A DNA stretch of 64,000 nucleotides from Gemmobacter caeruleus (GTDB lineage: Bacteria > Pseudomonadota > Alphaproteobacteria > Rhodobacterales > Rhodobacteraceae), in the NCBI RefSeq assembly GCF_008271655.1, contig NZ_VKKX01000033.1, forward strand, positions 310,001 to 374,000, written 5' to 3'. The position numbers and the translations under genes were made by a program. Shown here one piece after another: positions 8,644 through 17,619 of the stretch; position 1 is the first letter of the stretch, and each line of letters opens with the position of its first letter. The notes under the pieces are model-generated. The model did not search any database. It saw only the letters and a program-made list of their open reading frames with translations, and was not told where the DNA came from.

Positions 8644-10454
8644 CAGAATGCCTGTCCGATACCGACATAGATTTGAACACCTTCGCCGGTGTCGATGCTG
8701 CCGCTGACCGGCATCGCGACATCCAGGCGGATCGGGCCGAAGCCCGTTGCATAGCGCACGCCAAGGCCGGCCCCGGCATGCCAGTCGCCGCCGCCGAAAT
8801 CGAACGGCCCGACATAGCCCGCATCGACAAAACCCACGACGCCGATCTTTTCCGTCACTCGGGCGCGGATCTCGGCCGAGACGGCGGCAAAGGCCATGCC
8901 GCCGATCTTGTCACCATAAATCTCGGTCAGATCGACGCCCAGCGATTGATAGGGCTGCCCGCGCACCGTGCCGCCGCCGCCGGAATAGAACAGATAGTCG
9001 CGCGGGGTAGCCAGCAGGTCTGATCCGACCACGGCGCCGACCTGCGCGCGGCCCGCCAGCGTCACCGGCCGGCGGTCGCCAAAGGTGACATAGGCGCGCC
9101 CGTCGGCCTTGATCTGCGCGCCGCTATCGGTGATGCCAAAACCCAGGAAGGGCCGCAATTCGGCGTCCAGGTAAAAGCCCTTCTTCGTGTCCAGCTTTTC
9201 GTCGCGCTTGTCCCAGGTCACCCCGATCGGAAGTGACAGATGCTTGTAGGTGTATTCGTCGATGGAATCGCTCAGCTTCGCATAGCTGTATTCCAGCCCC
9301 ACCCGCCCCGTCAGCGTATCCGAGAAATAGTGCGAGAAGCCGAGCCCGAAGGTCGCGATATCGGCGGTGAAATCCTCTTCGGCAATATGTCCGAATTCGG
9401 TCTTCAGGCTGGCGGTGGTGTCGGGGGTGATGGTGGCCGGACGATCCAGCGTGATGCCGATGCCGTAATCGACCCCGCTGTTCTGCGCGCCGATATTGCG
9501 GATCTCGCCCTCGACCTTCAGCCGCTCGCCGCCGCCCATCAGATTGCGATGGAGCCAGTAGCCGGTCAGGTCCAGCCCCTCAAAGCTGGAGATCTCGGCC
9601 CCGATGGAATAGCGGCGCAGCTTTTCCTCGACCACGGCGGCGGTGATGTCCAGCAGGTCGGGGCTGCGGATCTGGTCGGCCTCGGTCAGCGAGACCGACT
9701 TGAACACGCCGCTGCGGCGCAGGCGTTCGGCGCTGCGGCGCAGTTCGTCGGGGTTGTAGACCTCGCCCTCGGGCAGGCCCGCGATCTTGAGGATGCGGCG
9801 CTCGCGCATGCGTTCCTCGCCCTCGACCGTCAGCTTGCCAAAGCGCAGGCGTGGGCCGGGTTCCAGACGGATATCGGCGGCCAGTTCATTCGTGCGGTGA
9901 TCGGCGACGATGGCCTGATCGGCGACCTCGGCCTTGGCATGGCCCGCGTCGCGCCAGCCGTCGATCCCGGTCTGTGCCGCCTCGCGCACGATGCCGCTTT
10001 CGGCAGGCTTGCCGCGGGCAAACCCCTCGGGCAGGCGGGTTTCAGCGGGCACCGGCGCCACCCGCGCCTGCGAAAAGGTAAACTTCGGACCGGGGTCGAT
10101 GCTGACCGCCACGGTGCCGATCCGCGTGGGCGCATCCAGCGGCGGGATCGCCGCCGCCTCGCGCCCGTCGATCAGCACATGGATCACCGGCGCGTAATAA
10201 CCCAGGGCATAAAGCGAATTGACCAGCGGCGCATATTCGCCCCGCGCGGCGGCAAACAGATCTTCCGCCGTCATCTTGTCTTCGCGCCGCGCCGCCAGCA
10301 CGGCCGAGGCGGCGCGCAGGTCGTCTTCCACCGCGGCGGCATGGGCCCCGGTCACGACAAAGGTCACCCGGTCATCAGCCAGAGCGGGCTGTGTCAGCCC
10401 CCAGGACGCGACTGCAAGCGCGGCCCAACCCGCCGCTGGACGCAAGGCACACAT
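8643..10454 (-). CDS. tamA: TamA, Omp85/BamA-family outer-membrane assembly protein
   Basis: A protein of 603 residues. The frame is open far upstream, but the ATG at 10454 is preceded by GGGGGAGA and starts a clear signal peptide ending ALA-DD. The N-terminal half carries POTRA-like domains (for example GKLTVEGEERMRERRILKIAGLPEG shape at about residues 200-225). The C-terminal half is the 16-stranded surface-antigen barrel, with conserved ARAQVGAVVG and FYSGGGGTVRGQPYQSLG motifs, and ends in the aromatic GIGQAF typical of barrel proteins recognised by BamA. It pairs with TamB, whose gene overlaps its stop by one base. Confidence 0.93.
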   Translation of the reverse strand: MCALRPAAGWAALAVASWGLTQPALADDRVTFVVTGAHAAAVEDDLRAASAVLAARREDKMTAEDLFAAARGEYAPLVNSLYALGYYAPVIHVLIDGREAAAIPPLDAPTRIGTVAVSIDPGPKFTFSQARVAPVPAETRLPEGFARGKPAESGIVREAAQTGIDGWRDAGHAKAEVADQAIVADHRTNELAADIRLEPGPRLRFGKLTVEGEERMRERRILKIAGLPEGEVYNPDELRRSAERLRRSGVFKSVSLTEADQIRSPDLLDITAAVVEEKLRRYSIGAEISSFEGLDLTGYWLHRNLMGGGERLKVEGEIRNIGAQNSGVDYGIGITLDRPATITPDTTASLKTEFGHIAEEDFTADIATFGLGFSHYFSDTLTGRVGLEYSYAKLSDSIDEYTYKHLSLPIGVTWDKRDEKLDTKKGFYLDAELRPFLGFGITDSGAQIKADGRAYVTFGDRRPVTLAGRAQVGAVVGSDLLATPRDYLFYSGGGGTVRGQPYQSLGVDLTEIYGDKIGGMAFAAVSAEIRARVTEKIGVVGFVDAGYVGPFDFGGGDWHAGAGLGVRYATGFGPIRLDVAMPVSGSIDTGEGVQIYVGIGQAF

Positions 10455-10673
10455 GGATGCGCGATCTCCCCCGAGAATATGGCGAAAACTATCGCAGCTT
10501 GTCGGTGCAACCTCAATGACAGAGGCGGGGCGCGTCCTGAAAATCTTGTGTGTGGCACGGGCTGCGCGACAATGGATAGCATGTTTGCGCAAACAATCCG
10601 CAATGGACGCGGGCCGGCGCAGGCCGTATTCAGAACGCGGTGGCACGACAGCGCGGCACAAGGAGGATTGTCC

Positions 10674-12113
10674 ATGTTCATCGGTCTCGATCTCGGCACA
10701 TCCGGCCTCAAGGGGCTGGTCATGGATGGCGATCAGCGCGTGCTGGCCGAGGCCTCGGCGCCGCTGACGGTGCAGCGCCCCGCCGAGGGCTGGAGCGAGC
10801 AGGCCCCAGAGGACTGGGTCGCCGCGACTGAAACGGTGATGGCAGCGCTGGCGGCCCGGATCAGCCTTGCAGCGGTGCGCGGCATCGGGCTTTCGGGGCA
10901 GATGCACGGCGCCACGTTGCTGGACCGCGACGACCGGGTTTTGCGGCCCTGCATCCTGTGGAACGATACCCGCGCCCATGCCGAGGCCGCCGCGCTGGAT
11001 GCCCGCCCCGATTTCCGCCGCATCTCGGGCAATATCGTCTTCCCGGGCTTCACGGCGCCCAAGCTCGACTGGCTGCGCAAGCACGAGCCGCAGATCTGGG
11101 ATCGCGTCGCCAAGGTCTTGCTGCCGAAGGATTACCTGCGCCTCTGGCTGAGTGGCGAACATGTCGCCGAAATGTCGGATGCGGCGGGGACAAGCTGGTT
11201 CGATACCGGCGCGCGCGACTGGTCCGACCGGCTGCTGGCGGAAACCGGGCTGAGCCGGGCGCAGATGCCCCGACTGGTCGAGGGGTCGGCCGTCTCGGCG
11301 CAGCTGCGGCCAGAACTGGCACGGCGCTGGGGCCTGTCCGACCGCGTGGTGATCGCGGGCGGCGGGGGCGACAATGCCGCCTCGGGCGTGGGGGTGGGCG
11401 TGGTGCGCGCGGGCGATGCCTTTGTCAGCCTGGGCACCTCGGGCGTGCTGTTTGCCGCCAATGACGGCTATCAGCCGGCGCCTGAAACCGCCGTGCACAG
11501 CTTTTGCCATGCGCTGCCCGATACCTGGCACCAGATGGGCGTGATCCTGGCCGCGACAGATGCGCTCAACTGGTATGGTCGGTTTGTCGATCGTGACGCC
11601 GCCGCGCTGACCGCCGAACTGGGTGCGGTGCAGGCGCCGGGCAAGACGGTGTTCCTGCCCTATCTGGGCGGTGAGCGGACGCCGCTGAACAACGCCGCCG
11701 TGCGCGGGGCCTTTACCGGGCTGGAACATGCGACCGACCGCGCCGCCGGCACCCGCGCCGTGCTGGAAGGCGTGACCTTTGCGATCCGCGATTGCCGCGA
11801 TGCACTGGCCGCGACCGGCACCCGGCTGGAGCGTCTGATCGCCGTCGGCGGTGGGTCGCGTTCGGACTATTGGTTGCAGGCGATTGCCACCGCGCTGGAG
11901 GTGCCGGTCCTGCTGCCTGAGGCCGGTGATTTCGGCGGTGCTTTCGGCGCGGCGCGGTTGGCGCTGATGGCCGCGACCGGCGCCGGGCCAGAGATCGCGA
12001 CCCTGCCGCCGATCGCCCGCGTGGTCGATCCGGTAACGGCGCTGGTGCCGGCTTTCGATGCCGGGCATCGCCGCTATTGCGCCGCCCGGTCGGCGATCTG
12101 CGCGATGGGTTGA
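10674..12113 (+). CDS. xylB: Xylulokinase
   Basis: A protein of 479 residues starting at the ATG at 10674 behind a perfect AGGAGG (10661-10666). It belongs to the FGGY sugar kinase family: N-terminal phosphate-binding MFIGLDLGTSGLKGLV, substrate-region LSGQMHGATLLD (the QMHG signature of xylulokinases), WNDTRA, and the C-terminal ATP-site RLIAVGGGSRSDYWLQ. The predicted reaction is ATP-dependent phosphorylation of D-xylulose to xylulose 5-phosphate. No xylose isomerase, transporter or regulator is in the window, so it is an orphan here, divergent from tamA. The 219 bases between them hold no other recognisable gene. Confidence 0.9.
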   Translation: MFIGLDLGTSGLKGLVMDGDQRVLAEASAPLTVQRPAEGWSEQAPEDWVAATETVMAALAARISLAAVRGIGLSGQMHGATLLDRDDRVLRPCILWNDTRAHAEAAALDARPDFRRISGNIVFPGFTAPKLDWLRKHEPQIWDRVAKVLLPKDYLRLWLSGEHVAEMSDAAGTSWFDTGARDWSDRLLAETGLSRAQMPRLVEGSAVSAQLRPELARRWGLSDRVVIAGGGGDNAASGVGVGVVRAGDAFVSLGTSGVLFAANDGYQPAPETAVHSFCHALPDTWHQMGVILAATDALNWYGRFVDRDAAALTAELGAVQAPGKTVFLPYLGGERTPLNNAAVRGAFTGLEHATDRAAGTRAVLEGVTFAIRDCRDALAATGTRLERLIAVGGGSRSDYWLQAIATALEVPVLLPEAGDFGGAFGAARLALMAATGAGPEIATLPPIARVVDPVTALVPAFDAGHRRYCAARSAICAMG

Positions 12114-12192
12114 AAGGCGAACAAAGCTAACGGTTTGGAAAGATTCGGCCCCTAGGCTTCGGGGAAACGATGCCTTCGGAGAATCCGATACC

Positions 12193-12864
12193 ATGCCGTT
12201 GCGGCTGTTGTTGCTCGCCCTTCTGCTTCTCGCGCCCGGCCTTGGGCTGGCCCAGGCCGATCTTTGCGACCGTGCGGCGACCGGCGCCGCCGCGCAGACC
12301 GGCGTCCCGGTGGAGGTGATGCTTGCTCTGACCCGGGCCGAAACCGGCCGCAACCGGCAAGGCCAGTTGCAACCCTGGCCCTGGGCGGTCAATCAGGCCG
12401 GGCAGGGGCATTGGTTCGACACCGCCGCCGCCGCGCAGGATTTCGTGCAGGCCCAGCTATCGCTGGGATACAGCAATCTCGATATCGGCTGTTTCCAGCT
12501 GAATCACCGCTGGCACGGCATGCGCTTTCCCGATCTGGCCACGATGTTCGACCCCGAGGCCAATGCGCTATATGCCGCGCGGTTCATCGCCGGAAAATAC
12601 CGTGAAACCGGCGATTGGGTGCGCGCCGCCGGGGCGTATCATTCCGGCACGGACAGTTTCGCCGAACGCTATGCCGGCCGATTTGCCGAGATCCTTGATG
12701 GGGTGCAGCCCGCGCCGCTGCATCTTGCCGCGCTTGACCTGCCCGGGGCCGCCCCGCCCCGGGTGAACGCCTATCCGCTGTTGCAGGCGGGGGCGGCGGG
12801 CGGGGCCGGGTCGCTGGTGCCGCGCCGCTCCGGCATGGGATCGCTGTTCGCGAGGCTGCCATGA
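12193..12864 (+). CDS. Flagellum-associated lytic transglycosylase (SltF-like)
   Basis: A protein of 223 residues with a signal peptide (RLLLLALLLLAPGLGLA-Q) and a single SLT-type lytic transglycosylase domain. Catalytic Glu50 sits in VMLALTRAETGR; the fold motifs NLDIGCFQLNHRWHG (GLMQ region) and AAGAYHSG (AYNAG region) follow. Its ATGA overlap with flhA places it in the flagellar export operon. There it probably opens peptidoglycan for rod growth, as SltF does in Rhodobacter sphaeroides. This fits the FlgJ-like protein in this window having no muramidase domain. The last ~45 residues are Ala/Gly/Pro-rich and are a possible partner-binding tail. Confidence 0.85.
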   Translation: MPLRLLLLALLLLAPGLGLAQADLCDRAATGAAAQTGVPVEVMLALTRAETGRNRQGQLQPWPWAVNQAGQGHWFDTAAAAQDFVQAQLSLGYSNLDIGCFQLNHRWHGMRFPDLATMFDPEANALYAARFIAGKYRETGDWVRAAGAYHSGTDSFAERYAGRFAEILDGVQPAPLHLAALDLPGAAPPRVNAYPLLQAGAAGGAGSLVPRRSGMGSLFARLP

Positions 12865-14933
12865 TCCGCATCAGCCCCCGCACGCTGTTCCAGCCGACGA
12901 TCCTGCTTGCCCTCGCGCTGATGGCGGTGGTCGCCATGATGGTGCTGCCGGTGCCGGCCTTTCTGCTCGATATCGGCCTCGCGGCCTCGTTCGCGCTGGC
13001 GATCCTGATGTTCACCGTCACGCTCTTCGTAGAACGCCCGCTGGATTTTTCGGCCTTTCCGACGATCCTGCTGGCGTCGCTGATGCTGCGGCTGTCGCTC
13101 AACGTATCGTCCACCAAGTTGATCATCGGGCAGGGCCATACCGGCACCGCCGCCGCCGGTCATGTGATCGAGGGATTCGCGAATTTCATCATGGGCGGCA
13201 GTCTGTTGCTGGGTCTGGTGATCTTTTGCGTCCTGCTGATCGTGAACTTCATGGTCATCACCAAGGGCGCCGGCCGCATGGCCGAGGTTGGCGCGCGCTT
13301 TGCGCTGGACGGGATGCCGGGCAAGCAGTTGGCCATCGATGCCGACATGGCCGCCGGCGCCATCACCCATGCCGAGGCCAAGGCCCGGCGCGAGCGCGAA
13401 CTCGCCGAGACGAATTTCTTTGGCTCGCTCGATGGCGCGTCGAAATTCGTCAAGGGCGATGCCGTTGCGGGGCTGTTGATCACCGGGTTGAACCTGGTGA
13501 TGGGGCTGATCATGGGCATCGTGGTCCATGGCATGCCCGCCGCACAAGCCTTTGAAACCTATGCAATACTGACGGTGGGCGACGGGTTGGTCACCCAGAT
13601 CCCCGCCGTGGTCATCTCGGTCGCTTCGGCGCTTTTGCTGGCGCGTGGCGGCACGACGGGGTCGGTCGATATCTCGTTTTTCCGCCAACTCGGGCAATAT
13701 CCCGGCGCGCTGGGCACGGTGGCGGTGCTGCTGGCGCTGTTCGGCCTGGTGCCGGGGCTGCCGTTCCTGCCCTTCATGGCCGGGGCGCTGGCGCTGGCGG
13801 GCGCGGCCTGGTACCGGATGCGCCATCCACCCCTGCCCGAACCCGAGGCTGACGAGGCACCCGCCCCGCCGCCTCGCCGTTCGATGGGGGACATCCTCGA
13901 TTTCGACGAGATTCATATCGAATTCGCGGCAAATCTTGTGGCCATGGTGCTGGATCCCGCGACGGGGCTGGATGTGCGGATCCAGAACATGCGCACCCAT
14001 ATCGCCACCGCCTATGGGCTGATCCTGCCCGAGATCCGGCTGACCGATGACGCCACGCTGCCGCCCGGCACCTATCGGATGCGCCTGCAAGGCGTGGAAA
14101 AGGTGCGCGACCGGCTGATCCCTGACCGGGTGCTGGTCCTGCTGAACGAGGGCGTCGCCGCGCCTGACGGAATGGATGTGCGCGAGCCTGTCTATGGCGC
14201 CCCGGCGCGCTGGATCCTGCCTGACGATCAGGAAACCGCGGCCCTCGCGGGGTTGACCGTGGTCACCGCGCCCGAGGTGCTGGCGACCCATCTGCTCGAG
14301 GTGCTGAAGGCCAATCTGGCAAGGCTGCTCACGCTCAAGACGCTCAGGCGGTTGCTGGACGAATTCACCAATGTCACCGACCCCGCCCGGGCGGCCGCCA
14401 ACAAGCGCCTGCTGGATGAACTTGTGCCCGATCGGGTGCCGGTCGATCTGCTGCTGACGGTGCTGAAGCTGCTCTTGGAGGAGCGGGTCTCGATCCGCAA
14501 CCTGCCCATGGTGCTGGAGGCCATCGCCGAGGCGCGCGGCCTGCCCTCGCCCGAGGCGGTCTGCGAACATGTGCGCCAGCGGCTCGGCTTTCAGATCGTG
14601 GCAGAGCTGAAGCGCGCCGATGGCACCATCCCCCTGTTGCAGCTGGCCCCGGAATGGGAGCGCACCTTTGCTACCTATCAGATCGACGGCGATCGCGGTT
14701 TGCGCGATGTGGCGCTGCCGCCCGACCAGTTCAGCCGCCTGGCCAATGCCATGGCTGAAAAGCTGACCAAGGCCGCCGAAAGCGGCACGCAGGCCGCGGT
14801 CGTCACCTCCACCGCGCGGCGCCGGTTCCTGCGCACGGTGCTGGGGGCCAAGGGCCTGCCGACGCCGGTCCTGTCCTATGAGGAAATCGGCTTCGAGGCG
14901 CGGCCGGCCATGATCGGCGTGGTGCCCGCATGA
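12861..14933 (+). CDS. flhA: Flagellar biosynthesis protein FlhA
   Basis: A protein of 690 residues, the usual FlhA length. The N-terminal half has about eight membrane spans with the family motifs LLASLMLRLSLNVSSTKLI, the cytoplasmic FHIPEP region GARFALDGMPGKQLAIDADM, and GDGLVTQIPAVVISVASALLLARGG shape. The C-terminal half is the cytoplasmic export-gate ring domain that binds chaperone-substrate complexes. FlhA is the major export-gate protein of the flagellar type III secretion apparatus. ATGA overlaps link it to the transglycosylase upstream and fliR downstream, so the set is one coupled operon. Confidence 0.96.
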   Translation: MIRISPRTLFQPTILLALALMAVVAMMVLPVPAFLLDIGLAASFALAILMFTVTLFVERPLDFSAFPTILLASLMLRLSLNVSSTKLIIGQGHTGTAAAGHVIEGFANFIMGGSLLLGLVIFCVLLIVNFMVITKGAGRMAEVGARFALDGMPGKQLAIDADMAAGAITHAEAKARRERELAETNFFGSLDGASKFVKGDAVAGLLITGLNLVMGLIMGIVVHGMPAAQAFETYAILTVGDGLVTQIPAVVISVASALLLARGGTTGSVDISFFRQLGQYPGALGTVAVLLALFGLVPGLPFLPFMAGALALAGAAWYRMRHPPLPEPEADEAPAPPPRRSMGDILDFDEIHIEFAANLVAMVLDPATGLDVRIQNMRTHIATAYGLILPEIRLTDDATLPPGTYRMRLQGVEKVRDRLIPDRVLVLLNEGVAAPDGMDVREPVYGAPARWILPDDQETAALAGLTVVTAPEVLATHLLEVLKANLARLLTLKTLRRLLDEFTNVTDPARAAANKRLLDELVPDRVPVDLLLTVLKLLLEERVSIRNLPMVLEAIAEARGLPSPEAVCEHVRQRLGFQIVAELKRADGTIPLLQLAPEWERTFATYQIDGDRGLRDVALPPDQFSRLANAMAEKLTKAAESGTQAAVVTSTARRRFLRTVLGAKGLPTPVLSYEEIGFEARPAMIGVVPA

Positions 14934-15694
14934 CCGAGCTGATGGGCATCTTCGCCCGTCTTGCCGGGCTGGCGGAGCCGGTCTTTCTGGGCTGGTTCGT
15001 CGTGTTCTTGCGGGTCAGCGCGGCGGTGGCGTTGCTGCCGGCATTCGGCGAAGCGACCCTGCCCGCGCGGGTGCGCCTGGGCATCGCCATTGCGTTTTCG
15101 CTGATTGTCCTGCCGGCGGTCGCACCCGCCCCCGTCCTCACCCCCATGTTGATGCTGGCCGAGATGGCGGTCGGCGCCGCGATGGGGCTGGCGCTGCGCT
15201 TTCTGGTCTTTGCCTTGCAGACGGCGGGGGCGATCATCGCGCAATCCATTTCCCTCGCACAGCTTTTCGGTGGCGCCGGAGAGCCGCAGCCGGTGGTCGG
15301 GCACTTCCTCACTGTTGCGGGGCTGGCTTTGGCGGTCGCGCTCGGGCTGCATGTGCGCGCGGCGCAAATGTTCATCCTGTCCTATGATCTGTTGCCGGTC
15401 GGCGCGCCGCTGGCGGCTGCCGATTTCGCGCAATGGAGCGTGGCGCAGGCCGCGCGCTGCCTGTCGCTCGGGCTTTCGCTGGCGGCACCGTTTGTCATCG
15501 CGGCGCTGGTCTACAACATGGCACTTGGCGTGATCAACCGTGCGATGCCGCAGCTCATGGTGGCGATGATCGGGGCCCCGGCGATTACCCTGGGGGGGAT
15601 CGCGCTGCTGGCCATGGCCGCGCCCGTGATGCTCCATCTCTGGCACGGCGCGCTGGAGACGACACTGTCCGCCCCCCTGGCGGTGCCGAAATGA
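14930..15694 (+). CDS. fliR: Flagellar biosynthesis protein FliR
   Basis: A protein of 254 residues with about six membrane helices, matching FliR (export-gate subunit that forms the FliP5-Q4-R1 pore). The recognisable core is GWFVVFLRVSAAVALLPAFG at the start and the segment ALVYNMALGVINRAMPQLMV near residue 195, typical of FliR. It overlaps flhA and flhB at ATGA junctions, giving the common flhA-fliR-flhB order. FliQ is encoded in the facing operon (20278-20544); FliP is not in this window. Confidence 0.94.
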   Translation: MTELMGIFARLAGLAEPVFLGWFVVFLRVSAAVALLPAFGEATLPARVRLGIAIAFSLIVLPAVAPAPVLTPMLMLAEMAVGAAMGLALRFLVFALQTAGAIIAQSISLAQLFGGAGEPQPVVGHFLTVAGLALAVALGLHVRAAQMFILSYDLLPVGAPLAAADFAQWSVAQAARCLSLGLSLAAPFVIAALVYNMALGVINRAMPQLMVAMIGAPAITLGGIALLAMAAPVMLHLWHGALETTLSAPLAVPK

Positions 15695-16770
15695 GCGACG
15701 AGGACGAGGAAAAGCCGTTTGAGGCCAGCCAGAAACGGCTGGACGACATGCGCAAGGAGGGGCGGATCCCCCGGTCGCAGGATCTGCTGACCGCGGCCGC
15801 CTATGCGGGCTTCGTGCTGGCCATGGTGACACTGGGGCCGGCCATGCTCCGGCAGATGGGCGAGGCGCTGATGCAGCCGCTGGCCCGGGCCGAGACACTG
15901 GCCCCCGCACTGACTGCTGCGGCGCGGCCGGGCTTCGGGCGCGTCGTCCTCGCGCCCCTCTGGCCGCTGCTGCCGCTCTTTGTCCTGCCGATGGCGGCGG
16001 TGCTCCTGGTGCTTGTGGTGCAAAAGGCCGTGATCTTCACCCCCGCAAATCTGATGCCGCGCCTGTCGCGCATCTCGCCGCTGTCGAATGCGCGCAACAA
16101 GTTTGGCCCGAACGGCCTGTTCGAATTCCTGAAAAGCGGAATGAAGCTGGGGGTCGTGGCGACAATCCTCGCGCTGTTTCTCGGCTCGCGGCTGGACCTG
16201 ATGCTCACGAGTTCCGCGCTGTCGGTGCCGGCGGGGCAGGTGGTGTTGCTCCTGCTCTTGCGGGACTTCTTTGCGGTGGTGCTGGTCGTGGCGCTTGGCT
16301 TCGGGTTGGTGGATTACATCTGGCAGATCCTGCGCCATCGGCGCGAGGCGCGGATGTCGCGGCAAGAGATGACCGATGAACACAAGGAGGCCGAGGGCGA
16401 CCCGCATAGTCGCGCGCAGCGGCGCCAGCGTGGGCAGGAAATCGCGCTGAACCGCATGCTGCGGGATGTGGCGGGCGCCGATGTCGTCATCGTCAACCCG
16501 ACGCATTACGCGGTCGCGCTGAAATGGGATCGTGCCTCCGGGCGGGCGCCGGTCTGCGTCGCCAAGGGCGTGGACGAGATCGCCGCCCGCATCCGCAACC
16601 AGGCGCAGCAGGCGGGCGTGCCCATCCACAGCGATCCGCCAACCGCCCGGGCGCTGCATGCCAGCGTCAGGATCGGGTCGGAAATCCCGCGGGATCACTA
16701 TCGGGCGGTCGCCGCCGCCATCCGTTTCGCCGAGGCGATGCGCCGCAAAGCCAGGAGACATGCCCCATGA
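15691..16770 (+). CDS. flhB: Flagellar biosynthesis protein FlhB
   Basis: A protein of 359 residues starting at the ATG at 15691 that overlaps the fliR stop. It opens with the family signature EKPFEASQKRLDDMRKEGRI, then has four membrane spans, then a cytoplasmic domain with the self-cleavage motif N269-P270-T271-H272 (in VIVNPTHYAVAL), at the canonical position. FlhB switches export specificity from rod/hook to filament substrates after cleavage between N and P. FliK, which triggers the switch, is encoded in flagellar block II of this window. Confidence 0.95.
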   Translation: MSDEDEEKPFEASQKRLDDMRKEGRIPRSQDLLTAAAYAGFVLAMVTLGPAMLRQMGEALMQPLARAETLAPALTAAARPGFGRVVLAPLWPLLPLFVLPMAAVLLVLVVQKAVIFTPANLMPRLSRISPLSNARNKFGPNGLFEFLKSGMKLGVVATILALFLGSRLDLMLTSSALSVPAGQVVLLLLLRDFFAVVLVVALGFGLVDYIWQILRHRREARMSRQEMTDEHKEAEGDPHSRAQRRQRGQEIALNRMLRDVAGADVVIVNPTHYAVALKWDRASGRAPVCVAKGVDEIAARIRNQAQQAGVPIHSDPPTARALHASVRIGSEIPRDHYRAVAAAIRFAEAMRRKARRHAP

Positions 16771-17090
16771 CCGACCAGAAGCGCCTGGGCCAGCTGGCCG
16801 AGATTGCCCGTCTGCTGAGCGATCGCAAGCTGGAAGAGCTACGCCGGCAGCGTGAATTGCGCGCGGGCATTATCGCGCGGATCGCGGCCTTGGAGGAACG
16901 GCCCGCCGAGGGGCTTGACCCGGTGGCGGCGGCGCGTGCCGCGCTGGCCTATCAGGCCTGGGCCGACGGGCGGCGCAGCGAGCTGGGGCGGCAGCTTGCC
17001 GCGCAGGAAAGCCGGTGCGAGGAAAGCCGAATGGCCGCGCAGACCGCCTTCGGTCGCGCGACCATCCTGGATCGGCTGAGCCGGCGCTGA
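16767..17090 (+). CDS. FliJ-like small coiled-coil flagellar protein (hypothetical)
   Basis: A protein of 107 residues coupled to flhB by an ATGA overlap. It is almost all charged alpha helix with heptad-like spacing (RLGQLAEIARLLSDRKLEEL, RQRELRAGIIARIAALEERP) and no membrane segment or signal. Position, size and coiled-coil character fit FliJ, the soluble ATPase-ring stalk that links FliI to FlhA, but I see no diagnostic sequence motif. It is the last gene of the operon and converges with fliL. Confidence 0.5.
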   Translation: MTDQKRLGQLAEIARLLSDRKLEELRRQRELRAGIIARIAALEERPAEGLDPVAAARAALAYQAWADGRRSELGRQLAAQESRCEESRMAAQTAFGRATILDRLSRR

Positions 17091-17107
17091 GGCGCACCGG
17101 CGGGGTG

Positions 17108-17611
17108 TCAGGAATCCTGGCGCCCGATATCGGTGATCAGCACATCGCTGACGAGATCGGGCATCTGCGCCAGGGCGACCTCGCGCAAGCGGACGCGCAG
17201 CCGGTCGATCGCGCGGCTTTCGGTAAAGGCGCCGTCAAAGCCGCCGGTATTGGCGTGGTCGAACAGAACCTGAAGAAAGGCATCGCGCAGCTTGGGTTCG
17301 CGGGCATAGAGATCTTCGGCATGGCCGGCGGTGACCTCCAGGCTGAGCGACAGCACCACGACCGAGGCGATGCGATCCTGCCGGATCAGCGGGATGATGA
17401 ACTGATTGCTCATCTTCACATATTCCGGGGCATGTTCGTCACTCTGTTCGGCGTCATGTCCGGGCGCTACCGCCTCGCCATGGGCGGCGGGGGCCGCGTG
17501 GTCATCGGTTGCGGTGTCTTCGGCGGGGGCGGGGCGCAGCATGAGGCCCGCCCCCGCCCCGGCCCCGAGACCGATCACGCCAAGCACGATGGGGATCAAC
17601 AGCTTCTTCAT
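17108..17611 (-). CDS. fliL: Flagellar basal body-associated protein FliL
   Basis: A protein of 167 residues with one N-terminal membrane anchor (LLIPIVLGVIGLGAGAGAGLML), a low-complexity Ala/His/Asp linker, and a periplasmic SPFH-like FliL domain (FIIPLIRQDRIASVVVLSLSLE, then EPKLRDAFLQVLFDHANTGG and a C-terminal VLITDIGRQDS). FliL rings surround stator units and support torque. It is the last gene of the flgB-to-fliL operon, 8 bases after flgH. Confidence 0.9.
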   Translation of the reverse strand: MKKLLIPIVLGVIGLGAGAGAGLMLRPAPAEDTATDDHAAPAAHGEAVAPGHDAEQSDEHAPEYVKMSNQFIIPLIRQDRIASVVVLSLSLEVTAGHAEDLYAREPKLRDAFLQVLFDHANTGGFDGAFTESRAIDRLRVRLREVALAQMPDLVSDVLITDIGRQDS

Positions 17612-17619
17612 CGGTGACC

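Noticed and set aside
9240-10673. Long + strand frame upstream of xylB (open from 9240)
   Set aside because: It is the antisense of tamA in GC-rich DNA; conserved xylulokinase sequence begins only at 10674 behind AGGAGG.
10455-12392. Minus-strand extension of the tamA frame to 12392
   Set aside because: It has no family resemblance and lies opposite xylB; the signal peptide and ribosome binding site place the tamA start at 10454.
12771-14570. 600-codon minus-strand frame opposite flhA
   Set aside because: Composition is His/Gln/Arg-rich as expected of an antisense shadow, and flhA on the other strand is unmistakable.
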